Shown: one piece after another, positions 8,084-15,947 of the stretch
Layout of the letters: the number at the start of each line of letters is the position of its first letter
Numbering within the stretch: the first letter of the stretch is position 1
Source: Paenibacillus psychroresistens
GTDB lineage: Bacteria > Bacillota > Bacilli > Paenibacillales > NBRC-103111
Length of the DNA stretch: 64,000 nucleotides
Assembly: GCF_009728935.1 (NCBI RefSeq)
Contig: NZ_CP034235.1
Span: forward strand, 1,563,501-1,627,500
Direction of reading: 5' to 3'
Made by a program: the position numbers and the translations under genes
Notes under the pieces: model-generated
Databases searched by the model: none
What the model was told of the DNA's origin: nothing
The model's input: the letters and a program-made list of their open reading frames with translations, nothing else

Positions 8084-8647
8084 ATGAAATTATTATGGAT
8101 AGCAATACGAACCTCGGTTGTACTACTGGTAATATGTGGATTTATCTATCCGCTTGTAACAACTGGAATTGCTCAGGTACTGTTTCCGAAACAGGCGAAT
8201 GGCAGTTTAGTTGAAGCCAATGGTGTCGTTCAGGGCTCGGAATTACTCGCCCAAGAATTTACCTCACCTAAATTGTTTCACTCTAGGTCCTCAGCTGCGG
8301 GTTATAATCCCACAAGCTCATCCGGATCCAACAAAGCTGTTGCTTCAGACGATTATATAAAAGCAATCAAGGAACAGGTTGATGCGCTTAAGCTGGAGAA
8401 CTCGGCATTGAAAGATATTCCAGCCGATTTAGTCACTACATCTGGCTCTGGCTTTGATCCAGATCTTTCTATAGCAGGTGCACAAGCTCAAGTTCATCGA
8501 ATCAGTCAAGCGACAGGTATAGCAGAAACGGATTTAAATAAATTGATTGATGACACTAGTAAAAGCAGACAGCTTGGTATTTTTGGAGAACCAAGAGTGA
8601 ATATATTCCAGTTAAATCGCGAGCTTTTGAAGCAAGTGAAATTGTAA
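8084..8647 (+). CDS. kdpC: Potassium-transporting ATPase subunit KdpC
   Basis: This 187-residue protein has one N-terminal membrane helix (VVLLVICGFIYPLVTTGIAQ) and an extracytoplasmic domain with the KdpC motifs GSELLAQEF, FHSRSSAAGYNP and TSSGSGFDPDLS. KdpC is the small subunit that associates with KdpA/KdpB and raises nucleotide affinity. ATG 8084 is preferred over ATG 8078 because AAGGAG (8071-8076) is only one base from 8078 but 7 from 8084. That AAGGAG is the end of repeat copy B, so kdpC translation depends on the repeat and its hairpin could tune subunit stoichiometry. A terminator follows directly. Confidence 0.95.
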   Translation: MKLLWIAIRTSVVLLVICGFIYPLVTTGIAQVLFPKQANGSLVEANGVVQGSELLAQEFTSPKLFHSRSSAAGYNPTSSSGSNKAVASDDYIKAIKEQVDALKLENSALKDIPADLVTTSGSGFDPDLSIAGAQAQVHRISQATGIAETDLNKLIDDTSKSRQLGIFGEPRVNIFQLNRELLKQVKL

Positions 8648-8659
8648 GTTTTCGTGTAA

Positions 8660-8690
8660 CCACTCCTAATCCATTAGGGGTGGATTTTTC
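8660..8690 (+). terminator. Intrinsic terminator after kdpC
   Basis: CCACTCCTAA and TTAGGGGTGG form a 10-bp stem (one G-T pair) around a TCCA loop, followed by ATTTTTC. It closes the kdpFABC transcript. Confidence 0.85.
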
Positions 8691-8719
8691 AACTTTAAAG
8701 TTTTATTAAAGGTAAGCTA

Positions 8720-9310
8720 GTGATGGGGGTAAAAGCTTTGGACATTATAGACTTACGGCTGGCCAAGCTTTCTCACAATAGGGATCGCGATTCTTTTGAA
8801 CAATTGGTTATTTTATATAAAGATAGCCTATTTAATCTCGGCTACAGAATGTTGAATAATAGATTGGATGCTGAAGATATTGTACAAGAAACCTTTCTAA
8901 GGGCTTATAAACACTATGATAGGTTTGATGGAGTCCATAAGTTTTCGACTTGGATTTATCAAATTGGGATTAATTTATGCATAGATTGGTTACGTAGGCG
9001 CAAACTTAGATATTCTTTAGATGCCAGAACCTATGATGGGGATGGAGTAGAACTGTATGATAGAACACCTGGTCAAAATCCAGACCCCGAAAGAGAAGCT
9101 CTACTAAAGGAAACACATGAACTAGTTTATAAAGCTATTGATAGCTTGCCACATAATTATAAATCTATTGTGGTGTTAAGATACCTCCATGAGCTTTCCT
9201 TAAACGAAATTAGTGTAATTGTCGCAATGCCAGTGACAACTATTAAAACTAGAATTCACCGTGGCAGAGAGTTTCTGCGTAAGAAGTTGTATAAAGAATA
9301 TATGTTTTGA
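8720..9310 (+). CDS. ECF sigma factor, SigW-like
   Basis: This 196-residue sigma-70 family protein has region 2 motifs YRMLNNRLDAEDIVQETFLRAY and STWIYQIGINLCIDWLRRRK at residues 40-100, and region 4 (LSLNEISVIVAMPVTTIKTRIHRGREFLRKKL) at the C-terminus. The overall layout follows B. subtilis SigW. The start may be GTG 8720 (AAAGG upstream) or TTG 8738; the choice is unsure. No anti-sigma factor gene follows, unlike the usual sigW-rsiW pair. The next gene, 42 nt on, is a KdpE-like response regulator. Whether this sigma factor acts on the kdp genes is unknown. Confidence 0.88.
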   Translation: MMGVKALDIIDLRLAKLSHNRDRDSFEQLVILYKDSLFNLGYRMLNNRLDAEDIVQETFLRAYKHYDRFDGVHKFSTWIYQIGINLCIDWLRRRKLRYSLDARTYDGDGVELYDRTPGQNPDPEREALLKETHELVYKAIDSLPHNYKSIVVLRYLHELSLNEISVIVAMPVTTIKTRIHRGREFLRKKLYKEYMF

Positions 9311-9352
9311 TAGGAAAGAGTTGTGAGTTTCTATGTATAGGGAGTGGTATTT

Positions 9353-10048
9353 ATGGAGCGTAAACCCATTATCCTTGTTGTCCAGGATGATAAACCAATT
9401 CGGAATTTACTATGTGTTTCGCTTAATTACGAGGGGTATAAATGCTTGGATACCGAAAGCGGTAAAACAGCTATTTCACTTGTTTCTTCCCATCATCCGG
9501 ACCTAATTATTATGGACTTAAATCTTCCAGATATGGAGGGTCTAGATGTTATTAAACAGGTACGTCCTGTCACTAAAGCGGCGATAATTGTGGTATCCGT
9601 ACGTGGTCTTGAACGAGAGAAAGTGAATGCCTTAGACAGTGGTGCAGATGACTACTTGACTAAGCCCTTTAGTTTAGGCGAACTTTTGGCTCGGGTTAGA
9701 GTAGCATTTAGACATTTGCATCAATTTAGTCTACCTCAAAATCCTACTTTATTTACAGTAGGTGAATTGAAAATTGATTTCGAAAAACATCGTGTTTTTT
9801 TGTCAAATGAAGCCATACACCTTACACCCATTGAATACAAACTGATAGCACTTATGTCTAAATATCCGGGAAGAGTTTTAACATATAAATTTATAATGGA
9901 TGAGATTTGGGGTTTACCTTCAATCAATGATACGAAGACTCTTCGGGTATTCATGGCAAATATACGACGAAAAATCGAAAAAAAACCTGCTGAAACAAGG
10001 TATATATGGACTGAAATGGGTGTTGGATATCGACTAGCAGATGAATAG
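9353..10048 (+). CDS. Orphan OmpR-family response regulator, KdpE-like
   Basis: A receiver domain (residues 1-120) with phospho-acceptor D55 in LIIMDLNLP and the KPF lysine near residue 106 is followed by an OmpR/PhoB winged-helix domain ending in VGYRLAD. Segments such as GADDYLTKPFSLGELLARVRVAFRH resemble KdpE. The acidic pair is offset by a Q (VVQDDKP in place of the usual VDDE or VEDE), though two aspartates remain. No KdpD or other histidine kinase gene is nearby, so it may be served by a distant kinase or by none. ATG 9353 gives MERKPII; an upstream in-frame GTG at 9344 is less likely. Confidence 0.85.
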   Translation: MERKPIILVVQDDKPIRNLLCVSLNYEGYKCLDTESGKTAISLVSSHHPDLIIMDLNLPDMEGLDVIKQVRPVTKAAIIVVSVRGLEREKVNALDSGADDYLTKPFSLGELLARVRVAFRHLHQFSLPQNPTLFTVGELKIDFEKHRVFLSNEAIHLTPIEYKLIALMSKYPGRVLTYKFIMDEIWGLPSINDTKTLRVFMANIRRKIEKKPAETRYIWTEMGVGYRLADE

Positions 10049-10064
10049 TAACTTATTTGAGATT

Positions 10065-10092
10065 GAAGCCTTATCTATAGGCTTCTTTCTTT
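10065..10092 (+). terminator. Intrinsic terminator after the response regulator
   Basis: GAAGCC (10065-10070) and GGCTTC (10080-10085) form a short stem followed by TTTCTTT. Confidence 0.6.
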
Positions 10093-10344
10093 ATATAAAA
10101 TCTTAACAACATCTTTATAGAGAATGATGGGATCTTAACACTGTTTTTATTTATTTTTTGATAACATATTCATATCGACTTGTTTGATACGCAATTCATC
10201 CGGATATATGTGAGAGTATAGCCGATGAAACAAGCATAGTTTTTAGTAAATTATATGTTTTTTCTGTTGCATGTTGCTGATGTTGCGAAACTCACTTGGG
10301 GATAGGTATAATAATACCTGAGTGAACAAGCAGGGGGCACATGT

Positions 10345-11172
10345 ATGGAAAGTCAGTATGATGAATTGGCTGCTTATTTTTTGCGCGTATCGATCGATGT
10401 ATTCGGTGTGTACCAATCTATTCTGGATTCGGGTATTCATCAAGGGCATAAATACAAGGCCACGACTCATTGCGCTTTGCTGATCGCTTTGAAAGGCGAG
10501 GCCGATTTTAGATATGATGGTACAAGCTATGTTATGTATCCCGGAAGAGCTATACTTGGTGGATTGAATCGGAATTTTGAAATTATTGTGCACACTGCCC
10601 AATTTGAATATTTTTTGGTACACTATCTGCCAATTGTACCAGATCCCAAACAATCTTTACTGATGGTAAATGTAAATGAGTTGCATATCAATATGGATGC
10701 TGCACTGCTGCAAATGACGGAAGAGCTACGCAGGCTTTCTACAAGTCTTGGTAATATCGAGCTTTTGGAGAAAAAGACATTATTTTATCGACTGCTCAAT
10801 AAAACACTTCTGTCCGAGCGTTACCAGCAAAATAGTGAAAGCCAGCCGATGATGGAGCAGACGATTGACTATATTCGGAAGCACTATATGGAGGCACTCA
10901 CACTAGAAAGTTTGGCGGAACAGCATGGGATGAAGGCAAAGTACTTCTCATATTTGTTCCAAAAATACACCGGGATGGGCCCAATTAACTATTTAATTAA
11001 ATATAGAATGAATTTGGCTTATGAGCTGTTGATGACTGCCTCTTTCTCGGTACGTGAAATTGCCAAAAGCGTTGGTTATGTAGACGCCTACTATTTCAGT
11101 AGATTATTCAAGAAGCATACAGGGTTGGCACCTACAGCAGTAAAACAGCTTGGCGGAAATAATCCATCTTAA
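10345..11172 (+). CDS. AraC-family transcriptional regulator next to a siderophore-binding lipoprotein
   Basis: This 275-residue regulator has an N-terminal cupin-like sensing region (residues about 1-120, including GEADFRYDGTSYVMYPG). Its C-terminal double helix-turn-helix runs from residue about 175 to 270, with the AraC signature SVREIAKSVGYVDAYYFSRLFKKHTGLAP. It lies 106 nt upstream of a ferric-siderophore substrate-binding lipoprotein in the same direction. In Bacillus, AraC regulators such as Btr activate siderophore uptake when bound to the siderophore, so this one probably activates the next gene. Unlike Btr, it lacks a fused periplasmic-binding domain. Confidence 0.88.
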   Translation: MESQYDELAAYFLRVSIDVFGVYQSILDSGIHQGHKYKATTHCALLIALKGEADFRYDGTSYVMYPGRAILGGLNRNFEIIVHTAQFEYFLVHYLPIVPDPKQSLLMVNVNELHINMDAALLQMTEELRRLSTSLGNIELLEKKTLFYRLLNKTLLSERYQQNSESQPMMEQTIDYIRKHYMEALTLESLAEQHGMKAKYFSYLFQKYTGMGPINYLIKYRMNLAYELLMTASFSVREIAKSVGYVDAYYFSRLFKKHTGLAPTAVKQLGGNNPS

Positions 11173-11225
11173 AATCGGGAAATCCTCTATTTGCCTAAAT
11201 TAACCGTAATGATATTATTGTTAAA

Positions 11226-11246
11226 TGATAATGAAAATCGTTATCA
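11226..11246 (+). promoter_or_regulatory. Fur box upstream of the siderophore-binding lipoprotein
   Basis: TGATAATGAAAATCGTTATCA is a near-palindrome with the TGATAAT/ATTATCA pattern of Fur operators. It lies 33 bp before the chosen start codon of the lipoprotein gene, predicting iron repression. Confidence 0.82.
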
Positions 11247-11278
11247 ATAATACCATGGTTAGTGAGAGGAAGACTGAA

Positions 11279-12340
11279 ATGAGAATCAAGACGAATAAAC
11301 GGCTAATGCCGATGCTTGCTGTATGTTTATTGTTTATGGCTATAATTGCAAGCGCATGTTCTAACAAGACAGAAACGAATACTGAGAATAGTGCTGCACC
11401 TAACACACCTGCGGCTACTGCTGTAGTAACTGATAATGCCGCCAGTCCAAGTCCGGAAGCAAGCGCACTTGTGGGTGGCAGCTTTCCACGGACAGTGGAC
11501 AGTGCGAATGGTCCTTTAACCATTGAGAAGAAACCGCAAAAAGTGGCACTGGTGCATTGGGGTTTAATGGACGATTTATTGACCTTTGATTTGCCATCGA
11601 TTGGCTTAGCGCTGCCATTTACTGCCAAGCAATCGAGTTTGGATACGGAGCAGTACAAGCCTTATGCTGATAAATTTAGTGAAGTGGTTTTTGTCGGCGA
11701 GAATACGGAAGTTAATTTGGAAGCATTGCTTGCATATGAGCCGGATCTGATCCTGGCGGGGACTGTTACGAATGAGAAGATTCTAAAAGAACTATCGCAG
11801 ATTGCTCCGACTCTACTTATCGATGAAGAGAAGACGAATGTTTGGGGAGATTGGCAAGCAGTCGTTACCAAGTTCGGCGAGGCACTCGGGCAGGAAGAAA
11901 ATGCTCAGAAGTTTATCGATGAGTATGCTGCCAAAGTAGTGGCTGCGAAGCTGCAATTAAGCGGTATAGAAGGTACTGTTGCTTTTGTTCAAGTTAGGGA
12001 GAAAAACATGTATCTGCAAGGGACGAATTATGCGGATCAATTCTATGAAGCGCTTGGCCTTACACCGCCAGAAGCAGCAAAAGGTGAAGGAGCAGAACTG
12101 ACACTTGAAGGACTGAGTGTCATAAATCCAGATCATCTAGTGCTTGGTTATTTCAATTACACGGATACTACGTTGCCTGCTCTCTCCGATGAATGGGGAA
12201 AAAGCGAGGTGTGGAAAAAGCTGAAAGCAGTAGAGCAAGGCCATGTATATGGCATAAATGGAGCACTTGCATTTGGATTTGGTCCCATCGGTAGAGCTTA
12301 TGGCATGGAGATTATAGCAAAAGAGTTGAAATCGAAATAA
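11279..12340 (+). CDS. Ferric-siderophore ABC transporter substrate-binding lipoprotein
   Basis: This 353-residue lipoprotein has a lipobox (ASAC) after a hydrophobic signal and an S/T/A/P-rich linker to about residue 65. A type III periplasmic-binding domain of the FecB/FhuD family follows (KVALVHWGLMDDLLTFDLPSIGL, NLEALLAYEPDLILAG). It captures ferric siderophore at the cell surface for an importer. The start is ATG 11279, because a longer in-frame start at 11225 would put the Fur box inside the coding sequence. No permease or ATPase gene is adjacent, so it must use a transporter encoded elsewhere. A terminator follows. Confidence 0.92.
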   Translation: MRIKTNKRLMPMLAVCLLFMAIIASACSNKTETNTENSAAPNTPAATAVVTDNAASPSPEASALVGGSFPRTVDSANGPLTIEKKPQKVALVHWGLMDDLLTFDLPSIGLALPFTAKQSSLDTEQYKPYADKFSEVVFVGENTEVNLEALLAYEPDLILAGTVTNEKILKELSQIAPTLLIDEEKTNVWGDWQAVVTKFGEALGQEENAQKFIDEYAAKVVAAKLQLSGIEGTVAFVQVREKNMYLQGTNYADQFYEALGLTPPEAAKGEGAELTLEGLSVINPDHLVLGYFNYTDTTLPALSDEWGKSEVWKKLKAVEQGHVYGINGALAFGFGPIGRAYGMEIIAKELKSK

Positions 12341-12378
12341 GATTATAGGTGTGAATCACCAAAAAAAGACTACAGAAT

Positions 12379-12422
12379 AAAGTGTCTACTCCATGCTTAG
12401 GTATGGGAATAGGCACTTTTTT
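12379..12422 (+). terminator. Intrinsic terminator, possibly bidirectional
   Basis: AAAGTGTCTA and TAGGCACTTT pair with an inner CCAT/ATGG stem, followed by TTTTTT. It separates the convergent lipoprotein and M56 peptidase genes. Confidence 0.75.
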
Positions 12423-12443
12423 GACCTGGACAGGTACAAGTGC

Positions 12444-13292
12444 CTAACCGATAAACACGAGACTCATTAATGCAAATATAATAAAAGATTTAATTAACGG
12501 TTTTATATAATCAAATGGAAAATAAACTAAGTTTTCGGGTTCAAGAATTTGCTTGATTCTAAAATTCATTGTCGAATTTGTAAAACCTATCCCAATTGAA
12601 ACGGGGATATTTTTTTTTATTCGATTTATTTTTAACAAAGCTTTACTTAGTCCAAAGGAAGAATTCATTTTGGAAATGGCATATTGATCTGCCATTAATT
12701 CTTTACATATTTTATAGTGATGTACTAATATTTTTATGATGGGGATATAGTTAATGGCATCTAAAATAAGGGTTACTAAAAAAACTTTTAGAGGATCATA
12801 ATTTTTAAAGTGATATTGTTCATGCAGGATGATTGCCTCAATTTCTTGCTCATCAAATTGAGTTAAAACAAATGTGGATAGTATGATTCTTGGTTTGAAT
12901 ATCCCTATAGTTAAAGCAATAAATCCTGGATGTTCAATTACACATATTTCTGAATTGGAATGGCTATACTTCGCTTTGATATGCTTAGATGACAAACTAT
13001 GTTCGTTTTCGTTAAAATACCGATTCCATTTTAAGGTCAAAGTAATTTGTTTGAAAATTCTAATACATACACGTAAGAAGGTGTAGATAATTAATATAAA
13101 TGAGCCAATGTGAAAGAGAAAATGTAATTGAGAGAATTCTATAGTTATCTTTAAGAGGCAGTTAAAAATCCCCCAAGTATACTGTAAGCCGTATAAGGTA
13201 TGAGTTATATATAAGCCCATGTTTAACAAAACAAGGGTACATAACAGTAGAATGGATAAGAATATTAAATTGCTTTTAAGCTGTACATTCAT
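12444..13292 (-). CDS. Short BlaR1-like M56 membrane metallopeptidase
   Basis: This 282-residue membrane protein has N-terminal helices at about residues 7-30 and 55-80. A zinc-protease domain follows, with HEQYH (H157, E158, H161) and a second glutamate in KELMADQYA near residue 188. M56 proteins of the BlaR1/MecR1 type cleave BlaI-type repressors. Those sensors are about 600 residues with an extracellular penicillin-binding domain; here the chain ends after one more helix (LIKSFIIFALMSLVFIG), so the signal is not beta-lactam binding by that domain. Its start overlaps the stop of the BlaI gene by 4 nt (ATGA), implying coupled translation. Confidence 0.88.
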   Translation of the reverse strand: MNVQLKSNLIFLSILLLCTLVLLNMGLYITHTLYGLQYTWGIFNCLLKITIEFSQLHFLFHIGSFILIIYTFLRVCIRIFKQITLTLKWNRYFNENEHSLSSKHIKAKYSHSNSEICVIEHPGFIALTIGIFKPRIILSTFVLTQFDEQEIEAIILHEQYHFKNYDPLKVFLVTLILDAINYIPIIKILVHHYKICKELMADQYAISKMNSSFGLSKALLKINRIKKNIPVSIGIGFTNSTMNFRIKQILEPENLVYFPFDYIKPLIKSFIIFALMSLVFIG

Positions 13293-13720
13293 GGGGTGAT
13301 TCTCCTTCTCAAGTCTTCAATTTTTTGCTCCAGCTTAGCTATCAGCCCAGGGTCAGTATCTTCCAGTGCCTCTATCATTTGATTCAGCACTAGATCGCCA
13401 AATTCATAAACTAAGCCATGAGTAACTTCCCTTGTTTGTTCTTCAATAAATTGCTCCTTAGTTTGGATAGGTTCATAAAAAGTGAGTTTACTTCGTCCGC
13501 TGCCTAAGCTTTTTTTGTGCAGATGCCCTTTTTCATTTAACCGATTCATAACGGTCATGATAGCGTTAAAAGACAAATTATTATCCTTGTTTAAGGAATC
13601 CTGAATTGTTTTAATGGTCACTTTATTATAAGCCCAAATAAGCTCCATTACTTTCGATTCAAGCGGTCCAAAAAAACGATTTAATCCTGCTTCGTACATT
13701 TTGTATTTTATGATTTTCAA
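13289..13720 (-). CDS. BlaI/MecI/CopY-family repressor
   Basis: This winged-helix repressor of about 143 residues has the family hallmark FFGPLESKVMELIWAY near the start, followed by SFNAIMTVMNRLNEKGHL and GSGRSKLTFYEP. The C-terminal dimerisation part is acidic. TTG 13720 is chosen because AGGGAAG lies 8 bases upstream; longer frames would run into the promoter. The family binds TACA-N3-TGTA-like palindromes and is inactivated by an M56 protease, here the next gene. Four matching operators (GATAC-N5-GTATC) lie inside promoters at 13.76, 13.81, 15.79 and 16.75 kb, one being its own. Confidence 0.9.
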   Translation of the reverse strand: MKIIKYKMYEAGLNRFFGPLESKVMELIWAYNKVTIKTIQDSLNKDNNLSFNAIMTVMNRLNEKGHLHKKSLGSGRSKLTFYEPIQTKEQFIEEQTREVTHGLVYEFGDLVLNQMIEALEDTDPGLIAKLEQKIEDLRRRITP

Positions 13721-13757
13721 GTTTTTCACTTCCCTAATTTTAGAAATACATATCATT

Positions 13758-13786
13758 AATATATGATACAAATCGTATCTAGTCAA
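13758..13786 (-). promoter_or_regulatory. Promoter of the blaI operon with embedded operator O1
   Basis: On the minus strand TTGACT (13781-13786) and TATATT (13758-13763) are 17 bp apart. The spacer is centred on the inverted repeat at 13765-13779 (GATAC-AAATC-GTATC on the plus strand). This predicts autorepression. Confidence 0.85.
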
Positions 13787-13799
13787 ATATATATTTTAC

Positions 13800-13828
13800 T
13801 TGACAAGTTACAAATTGTATCATAGATT
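13800..13828 (+). promoter_or_regulatory. Promoter of the methyltransferase gene with embedded operator O2
   Basis: TTGACA (13800-13805) and TAGATT (13823-13828) are 17 bp apart, with GTTAC-AAATT-GTATC (13807-13821) exactly centred in the spacer. It is divergent from the blaI promoter, 14 bp away. Confidence 0.82.
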
Positions 13829-13882
13829 AAAAGATGAGGATATGTAGTGCTTTATTTTTCATTAGGAAAGGGGAATAATAAA

Positions 13883-14575
13883 ATGCTTAATCAGAAGGAA
13901 TTACTGGATGGCAACTATGATTTTAGTACATATATAGATCCAACTAGCAATAAATATAAGTGGCGTGTTCAAACGTATAATCAAGAGTATAGTCGCTTAA
14001 AAAAGTTTTTACCCTCTAAGGGACGTCTTATGGATATTGGCTGTGGTTTAGGAACATTTTCTGAATTATTCGGGGATGACTGGGAAAAGTATGGGATTGA
14101 ATTGTCAGATTATGCTAAAAGTGTGGCAACCCAGAAAGGGATTAATTTTGATATTAAAGCTTGTGAAGAAGGAAGCTTTGATCTTATTGTATTTAGAGGC
14201 AGCCTTCATTACATGGAACCGTTAGAAATCCTATCCTATTCAAATAAGATGCTAAAACCAGGTGGTATTATAGCGTTTTTAGCGGCACCCAATACTTCAA
14301 GTATTTATTACAAATTATTCAATGACTTACCCATGCTAGAAAAAGATATAAAACACTTTTTAATTTCGGATAAAGAATTACGGAAAATACTAGAAGAGAT
14401 GAATATGGTAATGTTAGAGATTAATAAACCTTATCTAAATACACCTTACGCAAGACCAATCAGAGACTTTGGATGTTTTATTATCAATTTGTTCGGAGCC
14501 AGATTAAAATTCCCATTCTACGGAAATATGTTTGAATTATTCGCTAGGAAGAATGCGGGCGACAAAGGATTATAA
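13883..14575 (+). CDS. Class I SAM-dependent methyltransferase under the BlaI-type operator
   Basis: This 230-residue methyltransferase has motif I MDIGCGLGTF near residue 55, the acidic ribose-binding residue in YGIELSDYAK, and post-I motifs FDLIVFRGSLHYMEP and LKPGGIIAFLAAPN. It resembles Methyltransf_11/23 enzymes found with surface-glycan clusters; the substrate is unknown. ATG 13883 follows AGGAAAGGGG, whereas a GTG further upstream at 13847 lacks an RBS. It is transcribed from the promoter with operator O2. Its only close neighbour downstream is the convergent GT52-like gene, which carries the same operator. Confidence 0.85.
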   Translation: MLNQKELLDGNYDFSTYIDPTSNKYKWRVQTYNQEYSRLKKFLPSKGRLMDIGCGLGTFSELFGDDWEKYGIELSDYAKSVATQKGINFDIKACEEGSFDLIVFRGSLHYMEPLEILSYSNKMLKPGGIIAFLAAPNTSSIYYKLFNDLPMLEKDIKHFLISDKELRKILEEMNMVMLEINKPYLNTPYARPIRDFGCFIINLFGARLKFPFYGNMFELFARKNAGDKGL

Positions 14576-14584
14576 TAATTAATT

Positions 14585-15712
14585 TTATACGGTTTTGAAC
14601 CTAACATGATAATTTGTCGCCAATTCACAAAAGCGTTGAAAGGTTATTTTAAAATCACTTGTCATAGTCATACTGCTAATAAGATAAATATCGAGGTTTT
14701 CATCATTTCTGCATAAATCATAAATATTAAGAATTGCCGTGCTTCCGAACGAATACAAATTTACCTTTTGAATTTTGTTGCTTATCATAATTAGATACAA
14801 CAATTCAATGGGAAGCTTCTTTGGCAAAATCTCAATTTGTTCGGAATTTGTTTCAATAGACAAACTTTCTCCTGGATGCTGCTTGATAAAGATTGGTGAA
14901 TTTGATTTGTTCACACTTGCACTTACTTTTGCAAAAAATTGTTCCATGTATTGATTTCTATTAGCAATCCCATCATGCCACGATTCAGTCAGTACGACCG
15001 AAATTATATCGTGTCCCTGCACTTTTCGATCTATTTCCCTGAGCTCTGGATAGATCATATTCAACTCATTAACTATTTTAGGCATTCCTAAAAAGTCCTT
15101 TAATTTTAAAGGGAGCTGCTTAACCTTATGGCGAAGCTGGTTTCTTGGGTCTTCCATAATCAACTCAGGACGCTGCACCCAGACAGAATTTACCCATTTT
15201 AAGCTACCTATGTATCCTCCTGGAAGACCCATTAAAGGTGCAAGTCTTTTTAAAAATCTCATATGTAATTTCGTATGTGTGCTGTTATTAATATAGTTAC
15301 CAAAGCCCTCTTCGAAAATGGTCACTCTTTTGCCTTCACTGCTGAAATGTCTTAGAATGGCATATTCCACTGCAACAAAGTCATGAGCCAGAAAAAGTTC
15401 GGAATACTCCGAAAGGTCCGAGAGTATGGGAGGGAGAAACTTTCTCCAAGATCTATAGAAATAATATTTTTTAAGAGGATTTAATTCTAGCTTGTACTTA
15501 TCTAAAGTCCCATCATCAAAAAACATGACTTTACCCCAAACCCCGGTTTCCCTTACTTTATTACAAAAATCTTCTGCTTCACAAAAATGGTTAAGTATTA
15601 ATAAATCACAATCCTCGAATCCACAGCCTTCCTTAATTAGTCTAGCTATCATATATTGGTAAGGTTTGGTGCAAATAAACAAGCGTTTTTGCTTCCCCTT
15701 AATCTTTTCCAT
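14585..15712 (-). CDS. GT52-like (sialyltransferase-type) glycosyltransferase
   Basis: This 375-residue protein follows the layout of GT52/polysialyltransferase-like enzymes. An N-terminal LFICTKPYQYMIA motif is followed by IFEEGFGNYINN (the E/D-D/E-G-x-G-x-Y site) near residue 138, IKQHPGE near residue 275, KKLPIELLYL and a YSFGSTAIL motif. Such enzymes usually transfer sialic or related acidic sugars to surface glycans. The actual donor and acceptor here are unknown, and no CMP-sialate synthesis genes are visible. No signal peptide is seen. AAAGGGGAG precedes ATG 15712. Its promoter carries operator O4, so it should be controlled with the methyltransferase and VOC genes. Confidence 0.7.
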   Translation of the reverse strand: MEKIKGKQKRLFICTKPYQYMIARLIKEGCGFEDCDLLILNHFCEAEDFCNKVRETGVWGKVMFFDDGTLDKYKLELNPLKKYYFYRSWRKFLPPILSDLSEYSELFLAHDFVAVEYAILRHFSSEGKRVTIFEEGFGNYINNSTHTKLHMRFLKRLAPLMGLPGGYIGSLKWVNSVWVQRPELIMEDPRNQLRHKVKQLPLKLKDFLGMPKIVNELNMIYPELREIDRKVQGHDIISVVLTESWHDGIANRNQYMEQFFAKVSASVNKSNSPIFIKQHPGESLSIETNSEQIEILPKKLPIELLYLIMISNKIQKVNLYSFGSTAILNIYDLCRNDENLDIYLISSMTMTSDFKITFQRFCELATNYHVRFKTV

Positions 15713-15780
15713 AAGTTTCTCCCCTTTCTTGGATTCGGTTACATTATAATGAGTCTAATTAATATTCATACTTGTAACAT

Positions 15781-15809
15781 ATATTACGATACATTACGTA
15801 TCGTGTCAA
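15781..15809 (-). promoter_or_regulatory. Promoter of the GT52-like gene with embedded operator O4
   Basis: On the minus strand TTGACA (15804-15809) and TAATAT (15781-15786) are 17 bp apart. The perfect repeat ACGATAC-ATTAC-GTATCGT (core 15788-15802) is centred in the spacer. Confidence 0.85.
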
Positions 15810-15947
15810 AGGTATTTTTCCTAAATCCGGAAAATCAACCATGGGTCCTAGTTCTGCAACTAATTAGAATAAAATGCGTCTTTAATGTAAGCAAATGGAA
15901 TTAATTTAGGATGACCGATTTAGACAGAACAAAAAAGGAGTCAAATT

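Noticed and set aside
10150..10185. Possible second Fur box near TGATAACATATTCATATC upstream of the AraC gene
   Set aside because: Symmetry is poor compared with the clear box at 11226-11246.
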